From Artemisia argyi (taxonomy: Eukaryota > Streptophyta > Magnoliopsida > Asterales > Asteraceae): a stretch of DNA of 64,000 bases. The stretch spans positions 62,001 through 126,000 of the forward strand of contig JARVZY010002396.1 in assembly GCA_030686995.1 (NCBI GenBank), in the 5' to 3' direction. The translations under genes were made by a program, and so were the position numbers. Shown in pieces: positions 31,521 through 43,385 of the stretch. A model generated the notes under the pieces. The model did not search any database, was not told the origin of the DNA, and worked only from the letters and a program-made list of their open reading frames with translations. Position 1 is the first letter of the stretch. Each line of letters opens with the position of its first letter.

Positions 31521-33265
31521 GGGCAAACGGCACAAAAAGGCATTCAACTTAGTGTCCGTTTTTGAATCAAGGTATCCAACTTTTTAGACAAAAGAAAAAA
31601 TATTATATCTACCATTAATTTAGACAATAGAAAAAATGTTATCAGCCATTGGTTCTGTTTATCCAATTAGCGAAAAGTCATTTTCCGTCAAACACTCATA
31701 ATAATGACTTAACACAATCGATTAATTCTAACTATCCGCCAAACACTCAAAACACAACTTAGATGAGATTCAGCTCTCAAAAACACTCAGAATCCAGAAA
31801 AACCATAATATGTACAAATCATAACAGCACAAATCGAATTTTAATTTAAAATGTGATGGAATCTTACTTGATTAGATGATCAGATCGATAACTGGATTCG
31901 TAATCTGAAAGTGTTGGTGTGTTTTAATTTTTTTTTTTTTTTGGTGAAAGCTAAAAGTGTTTTTCGCTTTTAGAGGGAAAAGGAAAAGGAATGACTTAGA
32001 AAGGTTTGGGGTGCGTTTGGTTTATAAGCGGGATGATTTGGATTTGGATTTGGTATAGATTTAGGGCCCGTTTGGTTTGTAGTTGGGTTTAGGATTAAGA
32101 TTAAGATTAGGATTTTGATTTGGATTTAGATTTAGATTTTGGGTTTGATGTAGGAGAGAGAAATATAAAAATTGTTTGTTTTATGTAAAGTGTAATTGAA
32201 TTTTATAATTAATTAGAAATTAAAACTATATACTCCTTAGTGAATGGGGTTCACATTTTGTAAGAAAAGCATAAAATGACAAGAAAACAATGAAAGAGAA
32301 ACAATAAAAACTGAAAATAATATTTAAAAATGTACAAAACCAGCCTCTTACCCTTACTTTTCTGCAGCCCCAAGTTTAAGGGTTTGAACCCAAATTTTCA
32401 TGAGTGGGATTTCAACCAAACATGTAATATATACTTTAATGCCAAACCTTTTGGAGAAAAACCTCAAACCAAACGGGCCCTTAGATTTGAGTTAGGTTTA
32501 AGAGAGAGAAAATATATTTATTTTTATATATTTTATAATAAATTTTAAATAAAATATAATATTTAAATGTTATAATTACAAATAAAAATGTAAAAAAAAT
32601 ATAATAGGATCCACTATATAGAGAAAGAGAAATAAAATGGCCCACAAAAGTAAATGATAGTAGAGGAATCCAACTCAAACCTACCAACATTGACTATTGT
32701 CACTTTTTGATTCTAATTCCCATTCCTTTTTTCAAAAGAATGAACTAAACGAACAATTAAAGTCTTTTCAACACAAAATCCATTCCAAAGTGCTTAAACA
32801 AATGAACCCTTGTTTTTATTTTGACTTTGTGTATGGAATTAGAGTATTAATGATGTACTACGGCTTGTATTCTTATGTATATATAATTTGAGATAAAATA
32901 TTCATAGCTTGCATAACCATCATAATGATAAATACTAGTAATATGGAAAATCTTTTAAGATGTTTAGCAAGTATGAATGTTTTGAAAATACAAAATGGTT
33001 GAGACTTAGGAGGTGGGTGGTGAGGAAGGGTGGTGTTGGTGGCGGCGGTGGTGGTGGCGGCGGTTGGTGGTGGTGGATGGTGCATGAAATGAATATACAA
33101 ACTTAAGGACCAAACATGTAATTTACTAACGAAGTTGGTTAACGAAAGTTAGAAAAAAAACCTAAATCGCCAAAAAAATGGTTGGACGCCTTCATATGCA
33201 AGAAAAAATGTTGAATACCTTGATTGAAAACGGACCTTAAGTTGACATTTTTGTGCCATTTACCC
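31521..33265. mobile_element. Non-autonomous Mutator-like element
   Basis: Long inverted ends (left GGGCAAACGGCACAAAAAGG, right reading inward GGGTAAATGGCACAAAAATG) share CGTTTTxxAATCAAGGTAT further in. An exact 9-bp duplication ATAATCAAA flanks it (31512-31520 and 33266-33274), the Mutator signature. No transposase is seen. It contains a GGT/GGC-rich stretch (33008-33080) and a nested 417-bp element. Confidence 0.85.
32064..32480. mobile_element. PIF/Tourist-like MITE nested in the Mutator-like element
   Basis: Perfect 16-bp inverted ends GGGCCCGTTTGGTTTG with TTA on both sides (32061-32063 and 32481-32483). 417 bp, AT-rich and without an ORF. Flanks share TAGATTT as well, so a hAT-type 7-8-bp duplication is a second reading. 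Confidence 0.75.
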
Positions 33266-33700
33266 ATAATCAAATGTAGATAATCGACAAGACAAATTAG
33301 AAAATAATTATAAAGAATAACAAATTAACCCAATTAAAAATCAAATAATAAAAACAAATCAATGATATACACATAATGAAATAACAAATAAATGAACTAG
33401 GGTCACTGTTTGTGTGTGTGGAGAAAAAGAAAAAACCTAGTATTGGGTTATGACAGCTTGAAAGTCTCTCTGTTATTATGAAAAAAAAAAATGGGGACCT
33501 GAAATGGTGGGACTGATTTTGTTTCAGGGTTTTATACTTCTATTACCATTTTAAATGACTTTTTCTTAATAAATGACTTAACTTTTTCTTTTCTTATTAC
33601 CATTTAATGTCTTAAGTCATAACTTTTTCTTATTAAATGACTTAACTTTTTGGCTTAAATAGCTACTGTATAAATTAATTGTACACCGCTAAAAGTATAT

Positions 33701-34042
33701 AAGCAATTTCGATCAACTTTATTTAATATTACCGTCACTAAAAGTTATTATTACAAATTTTTTAGATAAAAAATAATTAGTTAACTATAAATTTGATGCT
33801 AGATATAAGAATGAGAAATCATTAATGATAAAAATTATTCATGTGTCTTAGGGGACTGGCAACGTAATCGGCAAAGGGTCGGTGTGGATCGGCAACACAT
33901 TGCCAGTTGATCGGCATCATGAAATCGGCATGCAATCCGGCATGGTTTACCGATTCGGTGTGGAGCATTGCTTTTAATTTTTAGACCGTTGCAAGCATTG
34001 ATTTTGTTACCGTTGCAATGTTTTATCCGTTTGAGACTTTTT

Positions 34043-34079
<37 letters not shown>

Positions 34080-34745
34080 TAAATACTCACCATTTTCTTT
34101 TTTATTTTCACATCTAAACTAACATCAAATCACACATACAATTTACATTCTAATAACCATGTCATCATCGGGTTCATCCTCAAACGAGATAATTATGTAA
34201 CTTTTATTTGAATTATTAATGAAATTTGATGTTTTTAATTAAATTGTTAAATATAATTATAAATTTTGAAAATAAAAAAAATAAAGTTTAGGCATGGTTA
34301 GGCAACATTGCCATTAAAAATATGTACTTAGGCATCATTAGGCATGAAATTAGTTAGCTTAATTTTATTGGCTAATTACAATTATGTTTTAGGCATGGTT
34401 AGGCAACATTGCCACCCCGCTTGACAACATAGTTTTAAAGTTTTAATGATGTTTAGATATTCTACTTTTATCAAATAAAATCTTGTGTTTACTTCTATTT
34501 GATTTTACCTTCCTTTAGACGAGATCATGTATTGTTGTTGTTGCAGGGCACATCTTTTATATTGGAATTTTTTTTTTAATGTTGTGTTTATATGTGGAAA
34601 ATTTTCATATTTTTTATGTTTATTTAGAAAATTAGATGTGTTCTTTTTCTTCAAAGAAAACGTTAAATTAGAAAAGTATGATTGAAATAAGTGAGACGTC
34701 GAAATACAAATTTTACTTTCTTGGACTCTTAATGAAATCATGTTG

Positions 34746-34785
<40 letters not shown>
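33701..34785. other. Intergenic, repeat remnants
   Basis: No gene. Contains a poly-A run (34041-34075) and two copies of a TTAGGCATGGTTAGGCAACATTGCC-like segment (about 34290 and 34390), probably parts of a decayed DNA element that starts near 33850. Confidence 0.45.
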
Positions 34786-34790
<5 letters not shown>

Positions 34791-35124
34791 GACTTTTTTA
34801 CGAGAACCACCTTATCTGCGAGAACTGCGATAACCACAAAAAACATACATGCACGCCTTCAATAATTGTAATTTTCCATGTATATCATAAAAAGAACATA
34901 CATGCTTTTAAAAAAACATAGTTGTTCTAAAAAATTTGATGAGAAATTGGATATACAAAAATTTTCTTTGAAGGTGTGCATGCATGTTCTTATAAGGCGT
35001 GCAACGACTATGTTGCGGCCATGTATAATTTTTTTGATATTATGTAATTTTTTTATTTTAAAGGGTGTGCACATATGTTTTTGGGTGGTTCTCGCAGATA
35101 AGGTGATTCTCGCAAGAAAGTCCC
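34786..35124. mobile_element. MITE inserted in a TA microsatellite (Micron-like)
   Basis: Inverted ends of about 40 bases share CACCTTATCTGCGAGAA, with outer GAGACTTTTTTACGAG on the left and GGGACTTTCTTGCGAG reading in from the right. A (TA)n tract lies at 34748-34785 and a (TG)n(TA)n tract follows at 35126-35181, so the element sits inside a TA repeat, as described for Micron elements. No ORF. Confidence 0.65.
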
Positions 35125-35125
35125 C

Positions 35126-35181
<56 letters not shown>

Positions 35182-35184
<3 letters not shown>

Positions 35185-36266
35185 TAATTTTTCAAAGCAG
35201 CGTCGATTTAAACATATGTTTTTACAGGTCCTACTAGTTGAAAGATATATTTATGGGTATAAAAAAGCTCACCCTGATCCTATTAAGCTTATTTGAGTCA
35301 GGTTACTTGAGTCAATAACCTTAATCGGGTTATTCGGGTCAACTCGAATAACCCGAATGCTAAATAAAGTCTGGTGTCAGATTCAATAAGTTTGCCTAAA
35401 TCGGGTGTCGGGTTGACCCAAATAAAGCTTTTTTTATATTTTTAAAAATTATCTATGTAAATTTATAAAATTAGACAAATTCCTTTTATTATTTTACTCG
35501 TATTCAAAGAACCTGTCCCGAATCCGACTAACCCGAGATCTAAATAGGATCGGATTCAGAAATAATATTTTTTGCCCTAACCAAACTTGATCCGAACCCC
35601 CGACCCGATTAACACCCCTAGACTTGTAACAGACTATATCATATCATTAGATTAGATGTTACAGCTTACAACCCATGTTTGATTCTCCAAGCTTATTTTG
35701 TAAATCCTCTAAAACCACTGTTTCTAAAATGCATGAACCTACAGATACAATATTGTCACATGTAAACAAACAGATGAATTGACGAGTCCTAAAACCTTCA
35801 TGCCTAATCTCTACCATGTTGGAAATTGGTATAGTTGGTCAAAACACCATGGACTAATTAAAGATGAGGTTAACTAAAACAATCGCAAAATATTAAATAC
35901 TCGAAATCATAATTAACCACAGACTACAATAAATTCAAAATTATATTAAGCACAGACTACAAACACAAGTGCTAAAAGATTCAAAAGCAAACTCTAGTAA
36001 AAACTTTGCTAAGAGCCAAACTTACTAAAATACCACAAATAGTTGTAAAACACTTCAAATTCTCAACCTCGCCAACACTAATATTGCCAGTTTCCACCAA
36101 CTGTGTTCCAGATAATAATTGCACTTTGATCTAACCAAAATTTGACTGAATAGTTAACACGCAAAGAGTGTCCACGACGAAATCAAGCCCCATTGCAGCA
36201 CCCTTTTTCGGCCAAAGTTTTCAGTACAAGAAAATTCAGCAAATACACGTTCACACAATAGATTGA
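35182..36266. other. Intergenic, 3' flank of CCT1
   Basis: Contains a GGGTTATTCGGGTCAACTCG-type repeat remnant (35280-35620) ending in TTAACACCCCTAG. Nothing else recognised. Confidence 0.5.
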
Positions 36267-39200
36267 CTATTGACCATCTTGACCCTCCTCCTTGACAAGT
36301 CTGATCATGTCATCGATTCGAAGTATTGTTATAGCTGCTTCAGTTGCAAACTGAAACAAAAATAGAAACTTTTTAGATTCTTCGTTTACATTTTTATTGA
36401 GATTTATGTATATTGATGATTATCCAAAAGATTACCTGTAGTATCTTGACTTTGCTCATTGCAGGTTCAATCACACCGGCTTCCAAGTTGTTGCGGGTGG
36501 TACCCTTGACTAGGTCCAACCCCATGCTGCAATCCATACGGAAATTGGATAATAAAAAAGATACGTGAGAAGATATTCAGATAGATAAGTAACAAAAGCT
36601 AAAGAAGAATATCACAAATTACCTTGATAGATGCTTCTTATCTGCCTTGGTTTGTGCAGTATGGTGATAGGCACGCAACTTGGCTACCAAGTCCGTTGCA
36701 TCTTTTGCAGCATTCACAGCAAGAACCTGGATCAGTAAAATATGAAGCTTTTGCTCAATAATATATGAATTAAGATTATTTACAAGCTGTAACTGATGAC
36801 TATAAGAATAAGTCTGCTTAGTAAATGTATCTTAAAGTCATTAGCAAAACAAACCTTTGGAATGATCAACAATGATTCGGCAAATTCTGCGATGGCTAAC
36901 TGTTCCCGAGATCCTAAAGTTGTAGCTAGATACTCCAAATAGACAGATAAAGCAGCCTCAACTGCACCACCACCGGCAACCACCTGTTTCAATGATTCAC
37001 ATATTTAGTAAATAAATCAAGAAAAAATATAAAATGACATTTTACTAATAATATCAAGTGATTAATATCCATCCTTACCGCATTAGATTCCAGGGTTCTT
37101 TTGACAATAGATAAAGCATCATGCATGGCCCTATCCATCTCATCAAGCATGAAGTCATTAGCACCTCTGAGTATGACAGAAACCTGTTGAAATCATTTAT
37201 TAAAATAAACTTAGAAAAGGACCGGACATTCACATCAAAATTTACTGATAATATCGGGTGTTTAATATTGATCTCTTTATTAAAAAAAAATTGAAGAAAT
37301 ATGACATACTGCACTTGAGGTTTTCGTTCCCTTTATCATTATAACATCGTCATCTGCAATGCGCTCTTCCACCACTTCATCAGCTTGTCCAAGAAATGAC
37401 GAATCATATGTTTCCTCTCCTTCCATGTCAGCAAAAGTTGACACCTGAAGCAAATCAAAACTGAGAATCAATTTCAAAATAAAAATCAACATAAAAATAA
37501 TCAAGTTAAGACTATTACCAAAGTTGCACCAGTTGCCTTTGCCACATGGCGTAAATCCTCCTTTCGCACACGTCTAACAGCAATAGCACCCGCCTCCACA
37601 AAGTACTGAATTTCAACACACCAAATATTATTAAAATAAGCCACTAGTAGAGAAATTGTCACATTGTCAAAACATGCTCAAGTGTAAGGATTATACCTTG
37701 AGTGCCATGTCATCAATTCCCTTTGTTGTTAAAACGACATTAGCTCCAGCCTTGAGAATCTTCTCAATGCGTTCTTTCGTTGTATCACTTTCTCTGTAAT
37801 AATAAGAGTATTACAGATAAATATAAATAATAGATTGTTTTACGATAAACTTTAGCATAGAAGTCCAAAAAAAATTTAAGTGGGGTCACCTTTGACGAAT
37901 CTTCTCCAACTCTCGTGGGTCAGACACTAAAACTTGAACCCCCAATTGCATTTTTGTCTTTTGGAGATTAAAGTCAAGACAAGCAATCCTTGCGGGAGAA
38001 ACTTTCATTGGCATTCCTTGTGCTGCACGGCCAGTGTTAAGTGCGTAGCCTTTTAACAGATAGCTGTCTTTAGCACTTTTCCCATGAGCCTTAAGGACAT
38101 TGATTCCCTGAAGACGAGCAACATGATATTTAGAAATAAAATTTTGCAATGAAGCTTTTATAATAATATATGTCTACTGGATGAATACCTTGATTGGGTA
38201 CTTGATTTCTCCTCGTTGATTTGTCATTTTAACAGATAGTACTGCTTCAACAACCTAAATAATGCAGCAATCCTGTTATATCTTTAGTTTTGAAAAAACA
38301 ATACATTTTCTAAAATAAATTTAAAAGCGTACCAAGTTGGCGAAGAAGTCGCTGTCACTTGATAACAACTTTGAGGACATGCTTGTCTTAGCACAGTTTA
38401 GAAGAGTATCTTTTCCAAGCTTCTCGACCTGTCAAGAGGAATATAATATGTTGTTAAGATTAATAAAACTCGTCATTTATATCATAAAACTAGCAAGAAT
38501 CAAGATTTGCATATTCTCAAATTGGTGTTTTAGAGCATTAATTACCTTGACTGCCAGCTTTTCTTCAACATATTTGCATGCTTCTCTCATTGCAAGCTGT
38601 CGAAATAACAATATTTGTGAGCACGAAATTAAATTCAAGAATTTGAAATCATTAACCATAACAAGCACAATCAATGACTAAGTCAAAATGAAGGGAATAG
38701 GAGAATATATTAAGAAATGAGAAGAGCACTCACTCTGTAACCACTAATTATAGATGTTGGGTGAATCTTATTTTTGACAAGATCATTTGCTCTCTGCATA
38801 GTTACCAAAAAAATATTGTTAGAAAAATTTCCCAACGAGCTCCAGATTCAAATATTGTTAGAAAATAATACCTTAAGTAACTCGGCCGCTATGATGACAA
38901 CAGAAGTCGTACCATCTCCTACTTCTCGATCTTGAAGCTCAGCCAATTCAACCAGTACCTACACATATCATAAACTTTACATTGATACAAAAGAATAGCT
39001 TCAAGATATAAATACGGTTAAAAGAAAAAAGATGGTCATTAGGAAATACAATTCTTCAAGTTCTACCTTGGCAGCCGGATGTTCAACATCCAGCATCCTG
39101 AGAATTGTGGCACCATCATTTGTGATGGTCACATCCCCGATATCATCAACCAACATCTGAAATCCAAAATCATATCAGCTACCATTGTAGAAATAAGGTT

Positions 39201-40787
39201 AGGTTTTACAAAAATTGTCAACGACGAATAACAGAAGTGGCTTAAAATCAATAGTTATAACTCCTAAATGGACCTATGTATATACCAAGATTAAACTGAT
39301 ACATGTCAAAATATCAACCTAAGGAAAAGATGGAGACTATAGGACACACGATAACCCCAAATCAACATAGGCATATAAGGTGTTCAAACATCTCACTCGT
39401 TCGAGTTGGACTAGCTGTTGTAAACAAACTTTCCCACTTGAACTCAAGGAGATGCATGAGTCTCTAACTCGCTGCACCTTGAAGGGGTAGGGACTACAAC
39501 CCAAGCCCAAAGTGGTAGGCTACCCAATAAACCCGGTCAACTTAGAACATAGAGAACAAGGTTATTAACAACATATGTTCTACAACTAAAGGCATAGCAG
39601 TGATCAAATGTGTGGATGGATTGTTCTCGACAATGAAAACAATTGCTTCACAAGTTGCAGGTTGGAACAGCATATCTTGATGCTAGCAAATCAATTCAAG
39701 TGTCAGGACTTCTAATCTAATCTAAAGAATACTAAGCTACACATCGTCATATTCCAAAAAAGACAACCCCTCACCCCTAAAGTTGTCATGTCAAACCATG
39801 CTATCAATTCCTAAGCAATTTCGTTTTACAAACCTAACTTCACTATCCCTAAACTTTTGAATGAGAAGTTTCACAAACTTTAACCTTTTTCATTCGATTT
39901 CATCATAAAACTCGCCTCACTATGGAATCTTAATTTATGAACCACTCCATATTTTACTAAACCTTTTAATTTACCTAAACTAAGATTATAAAATGCAAAA
40001 ACAAACATATGCCCCCACACTAGAGTGTTTGTTTTAGCTTATTTGGTTGCCTTATGATCTTCCTGGTAATTCATAAACCCAATTAGCTCATTTATAGGGG
40101 GTGTTTAGATTAGCTTAATTTATGGGCATATTGAAATCCGGAAAGGCCAGAAAGCTTACTTTATTAGCTTATGGGCATACCACTTTGAGCTTATGGCTTA
40201 GGCCATAAGCTCAACCTCATAAACCCAAAAAAGTAAGCTTATGAGCTTTTCCAGATTTCAACAAGCCCGTAAAATAAGCTAATCCAAACACCTCCTAAAA
40301 ATGAGCTAACTGGGTTTTTAAATTATCAGTAAGATCACAAGGCAATCAAATAAGCAATTAAAACCAATAAACCCAAAACCTAAAAATAGAATCAAATCTC
40401 ACATCTTTATTAAACACTAGCTCCATATTTAACAATTTAATTTAAATGACCTTTTACTCACATATTTAACCTAAAACCTTTTATAAATAAATTGAATTGA
40501 AAAGAAGCAAATCGAAAAACACTAGCTCGAGAAGCAGTTATTTCTAATAAGTGGTGGTTTACCTTATCAAGACCAACAGGACCAAGAGAAGTCTTCACAA
40601 TATTCGAAACAGATTGACAAGCAGTAACTAAACAACAATAACAAATTAATTAATATTTAAACATTTCAATTAGAAATTATTAGGGTTTTTTTATATAATA
40701 AAGAAAATGCTTACTGTTTTGTGTACGAACATCTTGGCCAGATTGACGATCACCAAGGATATCAAGCGGTTGTGATCCGAGAGACAT
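36267..40787 (-). CDS. CCT1: Chaperonin CCT subunit 1 (TCP-1 alpha)
   Basis: Subunit of the cytosolic TRiC/CCT ring that folds actin, tubulin and other proteins using ATP. Seventeen exons: 40715-40787, 40563-40627, 39067-39156, 38872-38958, 38734-38793, 38546-38596, 38333-38428, 38189-38254, 37890-38107, 37697-37793, 37519-37605, 37310-37444, 37079-37183, 36855-36983, 36623-36726, 36436-36526 and 36267-36350. They join in phase to 545 aa, the plant TCP-1 alpha length, with GT/AG everywhere. Group II chaperonin motifs: [21 protein letters not shown] (90-95) and VVAGGGAVE (about 411). Intron 2 is 1.4 kb and carries a long inverted repeat; the others are about 75-140 bp. Confidence 0.96.
40030..40370. 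mobile_element. Long hairpin (foldback) element in CCT1 intron 2
   Basis: Two arms of roughly 150-165 bases are inverted and closely matched (left TAGCTCATTTATAGGGGGTG, right reading inward TAGCTCATTTTTAGGAGGTG), with a short loop near 40200. The inner GGGGGTGTTT ends resemble PIF/hAT MITEs, but the pairing continues outward past them. Transcripts of the intron would fold into a long double strand. Confidence 0.7.
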
Positions 40788-42517
40788 TATTGATTAGATC
40801 TTGGTTCTTATTATTATTGGATCTAATCAGAGTTTGCTTATATGAAACCCTAATCAGTGTTGTTATTCAGTGTGTGTGTGTGTGTAAAGAAGTGTTGAGT
40901 GTAAACCCTACTTTCTAGTTTGAACGATGTAGCGGGTTTTGTGGTTGGTTTGATGTGTGGGCCGTACCCGACCCGACATTCCTATTTAAGAGTTAAGACC
41001 AGAAGGCTAATATATATCTCAGTTTTCTTTTTCATCTCACACTCACTCACCTATTTGTGAACAAGATCACCTTAACTTTCTTTTTTTTAATTACTCATAA
41101 AATTAAAAATATAAACGTACAAAATTAAAAACGTAAAATGTACAAAATATAAAACACAAACATAGGAAATTAAAGCATTACATAACTTCAAAAAGTGAGG
41201 TTCCTTTCATTTGGAAATGCAAAACGGGATACATGGGTTGGTGTGATGATGAACCACCAATTTGGGTTTGTGACATATCAAATAGGTACGAGTTATGGTG
41301 TCTTGAGAATTGGCTAAACGCGTTTTGTTGAGAGTTTTTTAGGTGACTATAGTAGTTTAAAATGGTAATTAACAAAGTATGTACTTACAAAAACAATTAA
41401 CATAATATTTAATTACCAATTTTTATATTTTCTAAAAATCATAAACATCGATGGAAGTTGGTTTTTAACAGCCAAACCTCATTTGAACATGCATCCACAT
41501 TTCGATCATCCTCATCACTGTGTACTTTTTTCATTAGCGATGGTAATGATTTTTGACAATGATTTTGATTTACGACGCCATAACTCATAGGAATATTATG
41601 TCTTGTATTGATAATTCATACGTCTAACACGATTCCGATACATCATTTAGAGGAACACGGTAACAGATTGACAAGTATACTAACACAACCAATACTATCA
41701 ACAAAACTATTGTTATTGCAAAGTTCAACAAAACCCAATAGCCAATGCCATCCACGAATTAAGGAATAACATGAAGACCATTGTTATCGCAATTCGCAAA
41801 GTACATACCGAAGTATCCTACATTCATATTGATTGCTCGAATGCATTAGAAACCATGTTTTCTTTTGCCCGTCATTGGTTTCTCCGAGTGATAGTGTGAG
41901 ATTATGTTGTATTTCATCACCGCCACCACCGGAGTCGTTGGCGATGAGCAGACGTAAGAGACGAGGACATCAAGATGAAGATGATGACTGTTTTATTTGT
42001 TATTCTTTTCTGCTTTTGGATTTGAGAACAATCAAAGATCATGGAGAGGATGGGTTGGTTTGCTGCTGATAAACTTATCTTTCATAAGGTTTACTGTAGC
42101 ATGATTTTGTATATAAAAAAAGGAAAACTAAATACTATAAATTTAAATACTTTTGAAAGTACATATGTTGATACAAAAGTAGGGTGTTCCTTGTTTGGGT
42201 TCCTAATCTCGTATCAATTGGATCTTACTGCTTGAGACTTGCGCACTAAGAAAGCAAACAACACTGTTAGGCTTATCGTGGGATTGTCTCCCATGATTAT
42301 CCTCCGGCGTGAGACTAAGTAATCGGTTTTAGGGTTATAGTGAAGAGTTAGGGTTATAAGATGATACCTCCACGAGAGCCGTGATATTCTTTATATAGAC
42401 ACGAAATCCTTGTTGGTTTCGTGCTCCTTACTCTTCGGCGTATCTCGACTTATCCGGTCTATTGATCTTTATCCCATAAATAAGAGATCATTATCAAGAC
42501 CCTAAATAATATATTTG
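40788..42517. other. Intergenic upstream of CCT1
   Basis: Contains the CCT1 promoter with a GT repeat close to the start codon (about 40871-40885). The rest is AT-rich with no gene that I recognise. The 65-codon minus frame at 41178-41375 has a weak look of a transposon-encoded QN-rich protein but is too short to call. 41833-42069 is an unassigned small frame. Confidence 0.45.
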
Positions 42518-42850
42518 TAGGGATGAGCATTTCGAACCGAATCCCAGAACCGAACCGGAACCGTACCGGTACCGTACCGAAACGGTACCGATCCTGATAT
42601 ATGGTACGGTACGGTACCGGTACTACGAAATAAGGAGGAAAAAAATTCGGTACCACTAATTCGGTACGGGACCGGTACCAAATCGGGAAATTCCCGAAAA
42701 AAAACGGGAAAATCCCAATTTCCCGGTACCGGTACCGGTACCCGAATCCCGTTCGGTACGGTACCGGTACCCTAATTTATGCTCAGGAAAAAATCGGTAC
42801 CACTAATTCGGTACGGGATCGGTACGGTACCGGTACCGTGCTCATCCCTA
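42518..42850. mobile_element. hAT-type MITE rich in GGTACC
   Basis: Perfect 12-bp inverted ends TAGGGATGAGCA and an exact 8-bp duplication TATATTTG (42510-42517 and 42851-42858). The 333-bp interior is dominated by CGGTACCGGTACC-type palindromes in both halves, so each strand can fold many ways. No ORF. Confidence 0.85.
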
Positions 42851-42858
42851 TATATTTG

Positions 42859-43385
42859 AGTTTGGGTTTCGTGAGCCCAAATCGTTATTATAATAGCCCA
42901 AATCATTATTATGATAGCCCACGCATGATGGGCTTGGGCATTAGTATTGTCCATTGGTTGGGCTCGTGACCCGAGTGCGGACTATACGTCATCATGTCCC
43001 CCCAGTCTAGTATGCGCAGGGTGCAACCACGTATGCTAGACTAACAATTATAGCGGAAAGCGTGGCGGGGAAGCTTCAAGTATTTCCCGCCAAAAAGAAA
43101 TATACGGTGTATCTAGTCTAAATGAGTCTCATGTATTCCTCGGAAATCGTGAAAAAGTGTTGTACCTATTGATCTCCCAACCACACGATTAGGGTTAGTG
43201 GAATCCACATGGCATGCATCCGAGGCAATGGGTAACCCTATATAAAGGGTATTCCCCTTTTCTTTGTGATTGTCACAGTAACAAATTCATTTCCACCATT
43301 GTTAAAATCTTCAAAACACTTATCAAGAAATCAACTCTGCACTAAGGTAATAGCGCATGCGCATTTAAGACCATCATATTAAAAA
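42859..43385. other. 5' flank of the gypsy-type domain gene
   Basis: Contains GTCCCCCCAGTCTAGTATGC and TAAGGTAATAGCGC motifs that commonly precede genes of this transposon family in Asteraceae (recalled, not checked). No ORF. Confidence 0.4.

Larger units (their letters stand above)
30751..33700 (-). repeat. ASB promoter/5' UTR duplication, outer copy with insertions
   Basis: Aligns with 29575-30750 once the SINE (about 30982-31215) and the Mutator-like element (31521-33265) are removed. The 5' UTR exon copy (CCCAATACTAG, followed by GTTTTTTC on the minus strand, near 33437) is conserved, so two alternative first exons may exist. Confidence 0.7.
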
